Shown here one piece after another: positions 45,784 to 54,291 of a stretch of 64,000 nucleotides of DNA. The notes under the pieces were generated by a model. The model was given only the letters and a program-made list of their open reading frames with translations. It was not told the DNA's origin and made no database searches. Numbering within the stretch: position 1 is the first letter of the stretch; every line of letters starts with the position of its first letter. The DNA is from Methylumidiphilus sp963753955. GTDB lineage: Bacteria > Pseudomonadota > Gammaproteobacteria > Methylococcales > Methylococcaceae. The position numbers were made by a program, and so were the translations under genes. The stretch spans positions 310,001 to 374,000 of the forward strand of contig CAVWEM010000008.1 of NCBI GenBank assembly GCA_963753955.1, in the 5' to 3' direction.

Positions 45784-46487
45784 AGCGTTGCCATGGCTCG
45801 CTGCTGTCATGTAAAAAAACAATCCCGCAAAATTTCCTCTCCTTGCGGGAGAGGGTTGGGGTGGGGGCGGCATTGCTTTCTTTAGGCTTGGCAATGCCGT
45901 TTGCCGGGCTTGCCGACGAAGCCGGGCTGGCGGATCTGCTAGGGCGCATCCGGCAAACGGGTTCGGCTGAATTCCGTTACGAGGAAACCCGCAAACTGGA
46001 ATTGTCCTCCTCTCCCGTGCAAGCCCAAGGCTACATGCTGTCTGGCGCGGACGGTAGCCTGGTCAAGCTGCAATTGCTGCCCAAGCGGGTCATCATGGCC
46101 ATCGCCGAAGGCAGGATGGTTTACTGGGATACTGAGCAGAAGCAGCGCCACACCGTAGCCTTAGGCCAGGCCGGACAGATGGCGGGACAGATCACGGTGT
46201 TTCGCTCCATCCTGCAAGGCCAAGCCGAGGAGTTGCAGCAATCTTACGACTTTGCCCCGGAAAAACACGGCAAGCTCTGGGTTTTGCGGGTTAGCCCAAA
46301 GCCGGGCCTCAGCGATGAGGACGCCCCGTCCATCGAAATATCGGGGGGCGAAGACGGGCGCAAACGGCAGATTTTGATCCGCCAGCCGGACGGCGAGTCC
46401 ACCGAATACCGCATGGAAAAGACCGATGAAGGCCAGCACCTGGAATATTCCATCCAGCGCTTGCTGCTGGAAGCCGGAGGGGAATGA
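45780..46487 (+). CDS. LolA-like outer-membrane carrier (ApeM-like)
   Basis: The product is 235 residues from the ATG at 45780. The N-terminus contains an unusually long region, NFLSLRERVGVG, before the hydrophobic signal segment AALLSLGLAMPFAGLA. That region is the translation of a REP-like palindrome at 45836-45870. The mature part (GRIRQTGSAEFRYEETRKLE ... GYMLSGADGSLVKLQLLP) follows the LolA/LolB-like beta-barrel pattern. In aryl-polyene loci this protein is thought to ferry the pigment lipid across the periplasm. It is followed after 3 bases by the MMPL exporter. Confidence 0.8.
   Translation: MKRCHGSLLSCKKTIPQNFLSLRERVGVGAALLSLGLAMPFAGLADEAGLADLLGRIRQTGSAEFRYEETRKLELSSSPVQAQGYMLSGADGSLVKLQLLPKRVIMAIAEGRMVYWDTEQKQRHTVALGQAGQMAGQITVFRSILQGQAEELQQSYDFAPEKHGKLWVLRVSPKPGLSDEDAPSIEISGGEDGRKRQILIRQPDGESTEYRMEKTDEGQHLEYSIQRLLLEAGGE
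45836..45870. repeat. REP-like palindrome inside the LolA-like gene
   Basis: CCTCTCC and GGGAGAGG arms around a short loop, followed by GTTGGGGTGGGG, the same family as the copies at 806, 3818, 13117 and 41205. It lies in frame within the region coding for the N-terminal extension of the signal sequence. Confidence 0.7.
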
Positions 46488-46490
46488 CCG

Positions 46491-48842
46491 GTGCCTTTTA
46501 TCTGGAGAAAACGCTGGTTTTTGCTCGCGTTCCCGTTGTTGCTGGCGGCGACCTTCTGGCAAATCCGCATTGAAACCGACCTGAACGCCTTTTTTACCGC
46601 CACCGACAGCGAAGATTCGAGGCTGCTGTCCGGGCTGTTGCAGTCGGGCGAGCTGTCGCGGCGCTATCTGCTGGTGGTGGAGAAGGCAGACGGCGCGAAT
46701 CCGGCCAAGGCACCACCGTCCGGGCATGATGCCGGCCCGCAGCATGCTCCGGTTTCCTTAAGCATGTTCAGCACCCGGCTAGTCCGCCGGTTGGCGGGTC
46801 TCGACGGCGTGGAACAGGTGTGGCCGGCCAACGAGCCTCCCCGCGACTGGATTGATGCCATCCGTTCTTACGCCCCCTACCATGGCCGATTGTTCAGCTT
46901 GAACCCCGAAGAGGAGAAGTATTCGCTGTTCGACCCCGCCGGGCTGGACGGGCGGGCGGAGGGTCTCAAGCAGGCACTGCTTTCGCCCCAGGGCGGGTTC
47001 ATCAAATCCATCGCCAAGCAAGACCCGCTGCTCTTGTCCTTGAACGGCTTCAAGGATTTGCAGGCCCGCGTTGAGCTGCAAGCCCGGTTGGATGCGGGTG
47101 GCGGTGCGTTGATCCTGCAAAGCCGACCGGCCGCCTTGGATTCGGAGGCGCATTCGCGCCTGCAAACCGCCATCCACGCAAGTTTCGACGCTTTGAACCG
47201 GGACGCCGGGGGCGCGTTCCGGCTGGCCATGGCAGGGGTGCCGGTTTTCAGTGTGGCGGCCCATGGCGAGATCGGCCAGGATGTCGCCCTGGTTTCAATA
47301 GTCTCCAGCGTGGCCGTGGCCTTGGTGTTTTTGCTGCTGTTCCATTCTTTCTCCGCCCTGCACTGGGTCATGATGGTCCAAGCCGCCTCCTTTGTCGTCG
47401 GAACCCTGGCGACCGCCTTGGCCTTCGGCCATGTCCACAGCCTGACCCTGGCCTTGGGGGCCAGCCTGATCGGCATCTGCACCGACTACCCGATCCATGT
47501 CATGGTGCATTGCGCCAAACACCGCCACTCCCCGCTGTCCGCCGCCCGGCTGCTCTGGCCCAGCCTAGCCATGGGTGGCTTGACCACTGTCATCGGTTAT
47601 GCGGCTTTAGGGTTTACGGGATTCCCCGGCTTCGAGCAAATCGCCGTGTTCGCCTTCGCCAGCATCGCCGCTTCCTTGGGGCTGACCCGCTGGGTGCTGC
47701 CCGCCTTGCTCGCCCACTCTTCCCTACACGCAGCCCATTTGCCCGGCATCGCCGCCTGGGTAGCTTTCTGCGGACGCCACCGGAAAGTTTTGTTGGGCCT
47801 GTTTGCGGCCAGCGTCGTCCTGGCCGGGCTGGCTTTGCCGCAGATCCGTTGGATGGACGACATGCAGAAGCTGGCCATCGACATGGATCTATTGAAAAAA
47901 CAGGACGAGGCCGTCCGCGCCCATTTCACCAGCATCGAGCCGGGCCGTTTCGTGTTGATCCAGGCCGGCGATATGGAAACCGCCCTTCGGCGTTCCGAAG
48001 CGGCCGAGCGGCGCTTAAAGGAGTTGAAGCAGGCGGGCGTCATCAGCGAATACCACGGATTGTTTCCATGGCTGGCGTCCCAAGCTTTGCAGGCCGAAAA
48101 CGCGAAAGTCTACGGCGAGGCCATTACCCCGCAATTCCAAGATACTTGGCAGGCGGCCTTGGCCAAGGCCGGCCTCTCAGTGGACAAGCTTGGGCTGTTG
48201 GCCCCCGCCGCGCCGGAACCGCTGGATACCAAGGCCGTGCTGGCTTCGCCGGTGCGCCATGTCCTGTCGGGCCAGATGATCGAGGGCCAAACCGGCGTGG
48301 CCTTGTCCCTGTGGCTGGGCGAACACGATGCGGCTACGCTGTCCACCGGCCTGGCCGGCCTGGAAGGGACGCGCTATTTCAGCCAGAAGGATCAGTTGGA
48401 TCGCTTGGCCGGACAATACCGGGATCGATCTTTGGCCATGTTGGCCATCGGCATTGTGATTATGAGTTTGTTCATCTGGCTGCAACAGCGCGATGTCCGC
48501 AAGGTGTTGTTGACCTTGCTGCCTTCCGTCGCCTCCGTGCTGTTCATCTTTGCCATCTGGGCGCTGATGGGGGAGGAGGTGAGCTTCCTGCATGTGATCG
48601 GCCTATTGCTGTCGGTGTCCCTATGTGTGGATTACGGCATCTTCTTCATGGATAACCGCGGGCGGGACGCCGACATCACCTACCATGCCATCGCCTCGTC
48701 CACCTTGACCACGCTGGCCTCCTTCGGTGCCTTGGGCCTGGGCAAGACGCCGACTTTGCCTATCTTGGCGGTTTCCGTCAGCTTGGGGGTGACGCTGGGT
48801 TTTTTGCTCTGTCCTTTGCTCATCCAACAGCCCAAGTCTTGA
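46491..48842 (+). CDS. MMPL/RND-family exporter (ApeN-like)
   Basis: The product is 783 residues from the GTG at 46491. The topology is the standard two-fold repeat: one membrane helix, a large periplasmic loop (about 30-255), five helices, then a second helix-loop-helices half. Typical segments are GASLIGICTDYPIHVMVHCA and VSLCVDYGIFFMDNRGRDAD, which carry the Asp residues of the proton relay. It should extract the polyene lipid from the inner membrane and pass it to the LolA-like carrier. It overlaps no upstream gene but lies 3 bases from it. Confidence 0.9.
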   Translation: MPFIWRKRWFLLAFPLLLAATFWQIRIETDLNAFFTATDSEDSRLLSGLLQSGELSRRYLLVVEKADGANPAKAPPSGHDAGPQHAPVSLSMFSTRLVRRLAGLDGVEQVWPANEPPRDWIDAIRSYAPYHGRLFSLNPEEEKYSLFDPAGLDGRAEGLKQALLSPQGGFIKSIAKQDPLLLSLNGFKDLQARVELQARLDAGGGALILQSRPAALDSEAHSRLQTAIHASFDALNRDAGGAFRLAMAGVPVFSVAAHGEIGQDVALVSIVSSVAVALVFLLLFHSFSALHWVMMVQAASFVVGTLATALAFGHVHSLTLALGASLIGICTDYPIHVMVHCAKHRHSPLSAARLLWPSLAMGGLTTVIGYAALGFTGFPGFEQIAVFAFASIAASLGLTRWVLPALLAHSSLHAAHLPGIAAWVAFCGRHRKVLLGLFAASVVLAGLALPQIRWMDDMQKLAIDMDLLKKQDEAVRAHFTSIEPGRFVLIQAGDMETALRRSEAAERRLKELKQAGVISEYHGLFPWLASQALQAENAKVYGEAITPQFQDTWQAALAKAGLSVDKLGLLAPAAPEPLDTKAVLASPVRHVLSGQMIEGQTGVALSLWLGEHDAATLSTGLAGLEGTRYFSQKDQLDRLAGQYRDRSLAMLAIGIVIMSLFIWLQQRDVRKVLLTLLPSVASVLFIFAIWALMGEEVSFLHVIGLLLSVSLCVDYGIFFMDNRGRDADITYHAIASSTLTTLASFGALGLGKTPTLPILAVSVSLGVTLGFLLCPLLIQQPKS

Positions 48843-48844
48843 CG

Positions 48845-50053
48845 ATGAACCCGCTGATCCCCCCCGTTGCCGTCACGGCCTACCAGTGCGTCAGTGCCGC
48901 CGGAGATGGTGTGGAAGCTTTGTATCTCAGCCTGGTCGCCAACCGAAGCTGTCTGCAGCCTATAGGCTTGTTCGAACTCCCGTTCGAGACCGTGGTGGGC
49001 GAGGTCAGATCGCCCTTGCCCGACATTCGCCAGAGCCTGAAGGTTTATGACTGCCGCAATGCCCGGCTGGCCCTGAAGGCGCTAAATGCGGGCGTTTTCC
49101 GTGCCGAGGTGGAGCGCGCCATGGCCCGTTACGAGGCCGGTCGGGTGGGACTGGTGTTGGGCACCAGCACCTCGGGGATCTACGACTCCGAAAACGCCTA
49201 CCGCCATTTTCTGTGCGCCGGGGCCATGCCCGCCGGGTTCCATTTCCTGGAAACCCAGACCGCCCAGGCCACCGCCGAATTCCTTCAGCTCGAACTGGGC
49301 TTGCAAGGCCCTTGCTACGGCATTTCCACCGCCTGCTCCTCCAGCGCCAAGGCACTGGGTGCCGCACAACGCTTGATCGCCGCCGGGTTTTGCGACGCGG
49401 TCTTGGTCGCCGGGGTGGATAGCCTGTGCCGCTTGACCTTGTGCGGCTTCCATAGCCTGCAATTGGTGTCACCCGAAGCCTGCCGTCCCATGGATGCCGC
49501 CCGCCGGGGCATCAATATCGGCGAAGGGGTGGCCCTGTTGTTGTTGGAACGACCCAGCCAGGACAACGCCGACTGTCCCCGGCTTTTGGCGGTAGGAGAA
49601 TCCTCCGATGCCCATCACATGAGCGCCCCGCACCCGGAAGGCAAGGGAGCGGCCTCGGCCATGGCCCAAGCTTTGCGGTTGGTGGGCCGGGCGCTGGGCG
49701 AGGTCGATCACATCAATCTCCACGCCACCGCCAGCACACTCAACGATCTGTCCGAGGCCAAAGCCGTGGCCAGCCTATTTCCCAACCCGCCCCCGTGCAG
49801 CGGGGTGAAGGGGTTGCTCGGCCATACCCTGGGTGCGGCGGGGGCGGTGGAGGCCGTGGTCAGCCTGTTGGCTTTGGAAAGGGGATTTCTGCCCGGCACC
49901 TGCGGCTTGGAGCAGGCCGACCCGCAATGCCCCTGCGCGGTCATCGCCGCGCCGCGCTTGGACGTGGCACCCAAGCTCGTGTTGAGCAACGCCTTCGGCT
50001 TCGGCGGCAACAATGCCAGCGTGTTGTTGGAGGCAGCGCGATGGACTGCATGA
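48845..50053 (+). CDS. 3-ketoacyl-ACP synthase (ApeR/ApeC-like)
   Basis: The product is 402 residues from the ATG at 48845. The triad is Cys164 in STACSSSAK, His293 in NLHATAS and His327 in LLGHTLGAAGAVEA. The usual H-G-T around the first His is H-A-T here. GLVLGTSTSGIYDSENAY is very similar to the KS at 20612, so these two are paralogues. Whether the Gly-to-Ala change alters chain-length or substrate choice is unknown. The end overlaps the next gene by 13 bases. Confidence 0.85.
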   Translation: MNPLIPPVAVTAYQCVSAAGDGVEALYLSLVANRSCLQPIGLFELPFETVVGEVRSPLPDIRQSLKVYDCRNARLALKALNAGVFRAEVERAMARYEAGRVGLVLGTSTSGIYDSENAYRHFLCAGAMPAGFHFLETQTAQATAEFLQLELGLQGPCYGISTACSSSAKALGAAQRLIAAGFCDAVLVAGVDSLCRLTLCGFHSLQLVSPEACRPMDAARRGINIGEGVALLLLERPSQDNADCPRLLAVGESSDAHHMSAPHPEGKGAASAMAQALRLVGRALGEVDHINLHATASTLNDLSEAKAVASLFPNPPPCSGVKGLLGHTLGAAGAVEAVVSLLALERGFLPGTCGLEQADPQCPCAVIAAPRLDVAPKLVLSNAFGFGGNNASVLLEAARWTA

Positions 50054-50808
50054 GCCTGCTCGGCTTCGGTGCTTGCGCCCCCGACCCGTGCTTTCGGGCG
50101 AGCCTGCCCTTTCCCGTTTTTGATATAGACCGTGACGCGATCCCGCCGCTGTTGCGCCGTCGCGCCAGCCAGGCGACGCGGATGGCCTTCAGCGCCGCCA
50201 ATCATGCTTGCCGCGAAGCCCGCCATCCGCCCGCCGCGCTTCCCTCGGTGTTCGCCAGCGTGGGCGGTGAAATCCAAACCACCGACCAGCTTTGCATCGA
50301 ACTGGCCAAGCCCTTCGGGCTGGTTTCCCCCAGCGCTTTCCATAATTCCGTCCACAACACGGTGGCTGGTTATTGGGGCATCGCCCAACAATGCACCCGG
50401 CCCGCCAGCGCCCTGGCGGCGGGCCGTGACACCTTCGCCTTAGGCCTGCTGGAGGCGTGGTGCCAACTGGCCTGCCAAGGGGGGGAGTTGCTGCTGGTCT
50501 GCTACGATGAAATCTGGCCTGAACACCTCGACCCTGACAGGGGCGAGCCGGCTTTCGCCAGCGCCTGGGTGTTGGCGGCCGGTGCAGTAGAAGGCAGTAT
50601 CGCGCTGATCGGTCGGCTCGAACGCGGGGCGGTGGCTTTCCCTTCCGCGTGGGAATCGCTGGCCACCAAGATGCCCGTCTTGGCGGCTATTCCCCTGCTC
50701 GGCTTGGTCGCAAGGGGCGGGGAGGCGCAAAATATACCTGTATCTTCGGTTGCCCCCGGTTGGCAGGTCGAAGTCTGTCCTTTAACCATTATTCAAGGCC
50801 CGTCATGA
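50041..50808 (+). CDS. Chain-length-factor-like ketosynthase partner 2
   Basis: The product is 255 residues. ALPSVFASVGGEIQTTD and the turn VSPSAFHNSVHNTVAGYW match the short PF13723-type family also present at 24198. It lacks a KS triad. Each polyene block therefore has one KS of the 20612/48845 type and one such partner, which suggests two parallel KS/partner pairs. It overlaps the previous KS by 13 bases and the lipoprotein gene by 4. Confidence 0.75.
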   Translation: MDCMSLLGFGACAPDPCFRASLPFPVFDIDRDAIPPLLRRRASQATRMAFSAANHACREARHPPAALPSVFASVGGEIQTTDQLCIELAKPFGLVSPSAFHNSVHNTVAGYWGIAQQCTRPASALAAGRDTFALGLLEAWCQLACQGGELLLVCYDEIWPEHLDPDRGEPAFASAWVLAAGAVEGSIALIGRLERGAVAFPSAWESLATKMPVLAAIPLLGLVARGGEAQNIPVSSVAPGWQVEVCPLTIIQGPS

Positions 50809-51167
50809 GAGCCATCCTGCCATTGCTTTTCGTCCTTTCAGGCTGCGCGGCCCATCGCGTCGAAATTACCCAACGCGCCCAAGGCGAATTACTCGGCCTG
50901 ACCCGGCAGGCGCTGCTCGATTGCATGGGCAAGCCGCAAAGCCAGGAGCAACAGGGAAGCCAGGAAACCCTTGTCTACACAGGCACCGATCCCGACCACG
51001 GATGTCCGCTCATGCCTCTTGCCGCAGGCAAGCCGCCCCGCCACTGCGAGGCCTTGTTTGTGCTTGAAGGAGGGAAAGTCAAAGCGGTCAGTTACCGAGC
51101 GCAGAATGGGAGCGCCATTGAGGATCTCGGCCAGTGCGCCTTCCTGGTGAAAAAGTGCGTCAAATGA
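50805..51167 (+). CDS. Small lipoprotein
   Basis: The product is 120 residues from the ATG at 50805. The lipobox is LSGC with Cys15, followed by AAHRVEITQRAQG. GLTRQALLDCMGKPQS resembles the SmpA/OmlA helix-turn in which a conserved Leu-x-x-x-x-G-x-P follows. Two or three further Cys could form a disulfide. Probably a periplasmic accessory protein of the polyene export path; role unproven. It overlaps the preceding gene (ATGA). Confidence 0.65.
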   Translation: MRAILPLLFVLSGCAAHRVEITQRAQGELLGLTRQALLDCMGKPQSQEQQGSQETLVYTGTDPDHGCPLMPLAAGKPPRHCEALFVLEGGKVKAVSYRAQNGSAIEDLGQCAFLVKKCVK

Positions 51168-51207
51168 CATTCTTTGAGAATTCCAAACCAACCCTTGAGG
51201 ATTACAC

Positions 51208-51615
51208 ATGAAAAACTCTAAAACCTTGGCAATCTTCGCAGCCTTAATACTCGTCGCAGGCTGCGCATCCACGAATAAAAACCCGTCCCAACCGTCTCAA
51301 TCAGCCCAATCCAGCGCTCCTCCCGAATCACGCATCGAGGGAAACTTCCCCTCCAACAGTCCTTTCGCAAAAATCAAACTGGGCATGACGCAAGGCCAAG
51401 TCCATGAAATCCTCGGCCAGCCGACTGACACAAAAGCCTACCAAACCGGCAAAATGTGGATTCCGTTTTATTTCGGCCCGGATGTGATGCGGACGGACGA
51501 GTTTTACAAAGGCGTGGGCATTATCACCTACACCGGTTCGGGGATTGGTGGCACTCATTGGAAAGTCTTTCGCGCCATCTACAATCCGGCTGAAGACGGT
51601 TTTTCCGATAAATAA
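51208..51615 (+). CDS. SmpA/BLIP-like lipoprotein
   Basis: The product is 135 residues. The lipobox is VAGC with Cys19. After a Ser/Pro/Gln-rich linker (about 24-42), the motif FAKIKLGMTQGQVHEILGQP is a canonical SmpA/OmlA-type helix. WIPFYFGPDVMRTDEFYKG is similar to proteins that assist outer-membrane assembly. GAGGATT precedes the ATG. It lies between the other lipoprotein and the halogenase-like gene in the same direction. Confidence 0.75.
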   Translation: MKNSKTLAIFAALILVAGCASTNKNPSQPSQSAQSSAPPESRIEGNFPSNSPFAKIKLGMTQGQVHEILGQPTDTKAYQTGKMWIPFYFGPDVMRTDEFYKGVGIITYTGSGIGGTHWKVFRAIYNPAEDGFSDK

Positions 51616-51632
51616 TCAACGGGCCATCAATC

Positions 51633-52838
51633 ATGTCTGATAACAGGCAAAACGGTTTTGACTATGATGTGGCAGTTGTCGGTGGAGGCCCGGCGGGCTC
51701 CACGGCGGCGACTTTGCTGGCGCAATATGGCCATAAGATCTTGCTGTTGGAGCGCGACAGGCATCCGCGCTTCCACATCGGCGAATCCATGCTGCCTTTC
51801 AGCGAGCCGGTGGTGAAACGGCTGGGCGTTGATTGGAGCGCGGGCAACCAGTTCAAGTCCGGGGCGGTGTTCATCGACGAAGGCACCGGCCAGCGCATGT
51901 ATTTCCCATTGAGCGTCTACCGCAAGACTTACCAATTGGAGCGCGGCCCGTTCGACCAAGCGCTGTTTGAAAACGCCGCAGCCCAAGGCGTGGAAACCCA
52001 TCAGGAAGAAAAAGTGCTGGAGGTTTTTTGCCAGCCCAAAGGCGTGGAGATCGTCACCGACAAGGCCCGATACCGCAGCCGCTACCTAGTGGACGCGACA
52101 GGCCGCAGCGCATTGATGGGCAGGAAGGGCAAGGCCATCGAGCGTATCGAAAACTTAGGCAAGTTCGCCGTCTATACCCATTACACGAATATCCCCCATA
52201 ACGAAGAGGCCGACGAGCTGTTCCGCTCCGGCAGCATTTACGTGCCGGTCGTGGACATCGGCTGGATCTGGATCATCCCTTTGTCCGGGCGGCGGCTGAG
52301 TGTGGGCTTGGTGGTGCAGAAGGAACGGCCCAAGGATTGCGAGGTGGAGGCATTGCTGCGCCGCTATCTGGCGGCCTCGCCGATCTTGAACCGGCTGCTG
52401 GACGGCGCGGAGCAATTTGCCCCGGTTCGGGTCGAGGCGGATTTCAGCTACACCAACGAAAGCCGCCACGGGCTGCGCTATGCCTGTTGCGGCGATGCCG
52501 CCGGCTTCCTCGACCCGGTGTTTTCCTCCGGCGTGTTCCTCGCCTTCACCAGCGCCGCCCGCGTCGCCGACCGGGTTCATCAGGGGCTGGTGGAAGGCCG
52601 CGAGGCCGATCCAACGCTCCACGCCGAGGACGACGAGGCGTATCTGTTGGGCTTCAACACGATGCGGCTGTTCGTGGAGCGGTTCTACCAATCCAACATG
52701 GTCCACAACCTGTTTTTCGAGGCCGACCGCCATCCGGATTTGAAAGACCAGATCGCCAGGCTGCTGTCCGGGGATATGTGGGCCGGCGACAACGCCCTGC
52801 AAAAAAACCTGCTGGCAGGCCGACGGATGGCAGGTTGA
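51633..52838 (+). CDS. Flavin-dependent halogenase family protein
   Basis: The product is 401 residues and has the most complete halogenase signature in the window. The FAD site GGGPAGS is at residues 17-23, followed by HPRFHIGESMLP. Lys75 in NQFKSGAVF occupies the catalytic-Lys position. The W-x-W-x-I-P motif is perfect, GWIWIIPL at 210-217, and F-x-x-P-x-x-S-x-G is FLDPVFSSG at 292-300. The general layout resembles halogenases that act on carrier-bound pyrroles or phenols, such as PltA. It is a good candidate to chlorinate or brominate the polyene head group. Reductase partner not in the window. Confidence 0.8.
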   Translation: MSDNRQNGFDYDVAVVGGGPAGSTAATLLAQYGHKILLLERDRHPRFHIGESMLPFSEPVVKRLGVDWSAGNQFKSGAVFIDEGTGQRMYFPLSVYRKTYQLERGPFDQALFENAAAQGVETHQEEKVLEVFCQPKGVEIVTDKARYRSRYLVDATGRSALMGRKGKAIERIENLGKFAVYTHYTNIPHNEEADELFRSGSIYVPVVDIGWIWIIPLSGRRLSVGLVVQKERPKDCEVEALLRRYLAASPILNRLLDGAEQFAPVRVEADFSYTNESRHGLRYACCGDAAGFLDPVFSSGVFLAFTSAARVADRVHQGLVEGREADPTLHAEDDEAYLLGFNTMRLFVERFYQSNMVHNLFFEADRHPDLKDQIARLLSGDMWAGDNALQKNLLAGRRMAG

Positions 52839-52846
52839 GTCCTCCA

Positions 52847-52881
52847 CAGGGATAACATCGCTTCGAGCGATGTTATCCCTG
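52847..52881. terminator. Perfect 16-bp hairpin downstream of the halogenase gene
   Basis: CAGGGATAACATCGCT at 52847-52862 pairs without mismatch with its complement at 52866-52881 around a 3-base TCG loop. It sits 9 bases after the halogenase stop and 16 bases before the antiporter start. No T-run follows on either strand, so it may act as an attenuator, RNA-stability element or protein-binding site rather than a simple terminator. Confidence 0.6.
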
Positions 52882-52896
52882 AGAACCAAGCATCCT

Positions 52897-54117
52897 ATGA
52901 CCGCCCCGCAACTCCACGCCTTGCTCATCCAGATCGGCCTGATGCTGTCCATCGCCTGGGGCATGGGCTATCTGGCCCGGCGGCTGGGCCAGCCCGCCGT
53001 GTTGGGTGAATTGCTGGGCGGCATCCTGTTGGGGCCGACGCTGCTCGGAGCCTTCGCCCCGCAGGCCCATGCCCTGCTGTTCCCCCCGGATCAAGCCATC
53101 GCCACCAGCCTGGATGCCTTGCTGAAGGTCGGCATGCTGTTCTTCATGTTTGCCGCCGGCCTTGAAGTCAATCTCGTCCACGTCCGCCAGCACCGGCGGG
53201 CCATCGCCCTCACCAGCCTGGGAGGCGGGGCGGTTCCCTTCGCGTTGGGCTTCGCCATGGTGTTGCTGTTTCCGGATCTCTGGGGGCCGCAAGACCGCCC
53301 GCACCTGCTGGCCTTGTTCGTGGGCACGGCACTGTCGATCTCGGCCTTGCCGGTCATTGCCAGGATGCTGATGGACACCCGGCTGATCGACACGAAAATC
53401 GGCGCGACGGTGATGGCCTCGGCCATGGCCAACGACATGATCGGCTGGTCTGCGTTCGCGCTGATTTTGCATGATCTCAAGCCCGGCCAGCCTGGCGGCA
53501 ACCTAGGCGCTGCCTTAGGCTTGGTGCTGGGGTTCGCGGCCTTGATGCTGGGGGCGGGTCGCTGGCTATTGCAACCCTTGTTGCATCAAGCGAGATATTT
53601 CAAGGATTGGCCGGGGGGCTTGCTGACCTTCCTGGCGGCCTTGGTGGTGTTGGCTGCGGTCGGGGCGGACAGCGTCGGCCTGCACGGCATTTTCGGTGCC
53701 TTTTTGGTAGGCGTGGCCCTGGGGCAGTACCAGGATCCCCGCCAAGACAAGCGCATCCACGGCATGATCCAGCCCTTCGCGCTGAATTTCTTCGCCCCGC
53801 TGTATTTTGTCTCCGTGGGGCTGAAGGCCGACTTCTCCGGCCAGTTCGACGGCCTGTTGGTGTCGTGGGTGTTCCTCGCCGCCTGTCTAGGCAAGATCCT
53901 AGGGGGCAACCTGGGCGCGCGGTTAGGCGGGATGCCGGGGCGCGAGGCTCTGACCGTGGGTGTCGGGCTCAATGCCCGTGGGGCAGTGGAAATCATCCTG
54001 GCTTCCGTGGCCCTGGAACAGCATCTGATCGACCAGCGCATTTTTGTGGCACTGGTCAGCATGGCTTTCGCCACCACGTTCATCAGCGGGCCGTTGTTGC
54101 AGCGTCTGGCGAGATGA
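52897..54117 (+). CDS. CPA2-type cation/proton antiporter
   Basis: The product is 406 residues from the ATG at 52897; an in-frame ATG at 52870 lies inside the hairpin and is less likely. About 12 hydrophobic segments are visible. Family motifs include LGELLGGILLGPTLLG near residue 30, MLFFMFAAGLEVN near 75, and MASAMANDMIGW around 170, which contains the ion-binding Asp. There is no C-terminal RCK domain. It lies in the polyene block but its role there is unclear; it might be an unrelated ion-homeostasis gene. Confidence 0.85.
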   Translation: MTAPQLHALLIQIGLMLSIAWGMGYLARRLGQPAVLGELLGGILLGPTLLGAFAPQAHALLFPPDQAIATSLDALLKVGMLFFMFAAGLEVNLVHVRQHRRAIALTSLGGGAVPFALGFAMVLLFPDLWGPQDRPHLLALFVGTALSISALPVIARMLMDTRLIDTKIGATVMASAMANDMIGWSAFALILHDLKPGQPGGNLGAALGLVLGFAALMLGAGRWLLQPLLHQARYFKDWPGGLLTFLAALVVLAAVGADSVGLHGIFGAFLVGVALGQYQDPRQDKRIHGMIQPFALNFFAPLYFVSVGLKADFSGQFDGLLVSWVFLAACLGKILGGNLGARLGGMPGREALTVGVGLNARGAVEIILASVALEQHLIDQRIFVALVSMAFATTFISGPLLQRLAR

Positions 54118-54291
54118 CCAGTCTCACAACCTGATTCGCTTGATTGGACCCGCCAAGATTGCCGTCCCTGGACGCTGGATTTCGGCATTTCTGCCAAAAC
54201 GGGAATTGCAGGACATTGAGCATCGGCCTGCAATCTGCTAATTTTCCCCCTCCTTAAAACCCGGCAAAACTGCCTCCCCAAGAAGAAATCC

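Noticed and set aside
52897..54117. Halide exporter serving the halogenases
   Set aside because: The sequence is an ordinary CPA2-type cation/proton antiporter; nothing in it points to halide transport.
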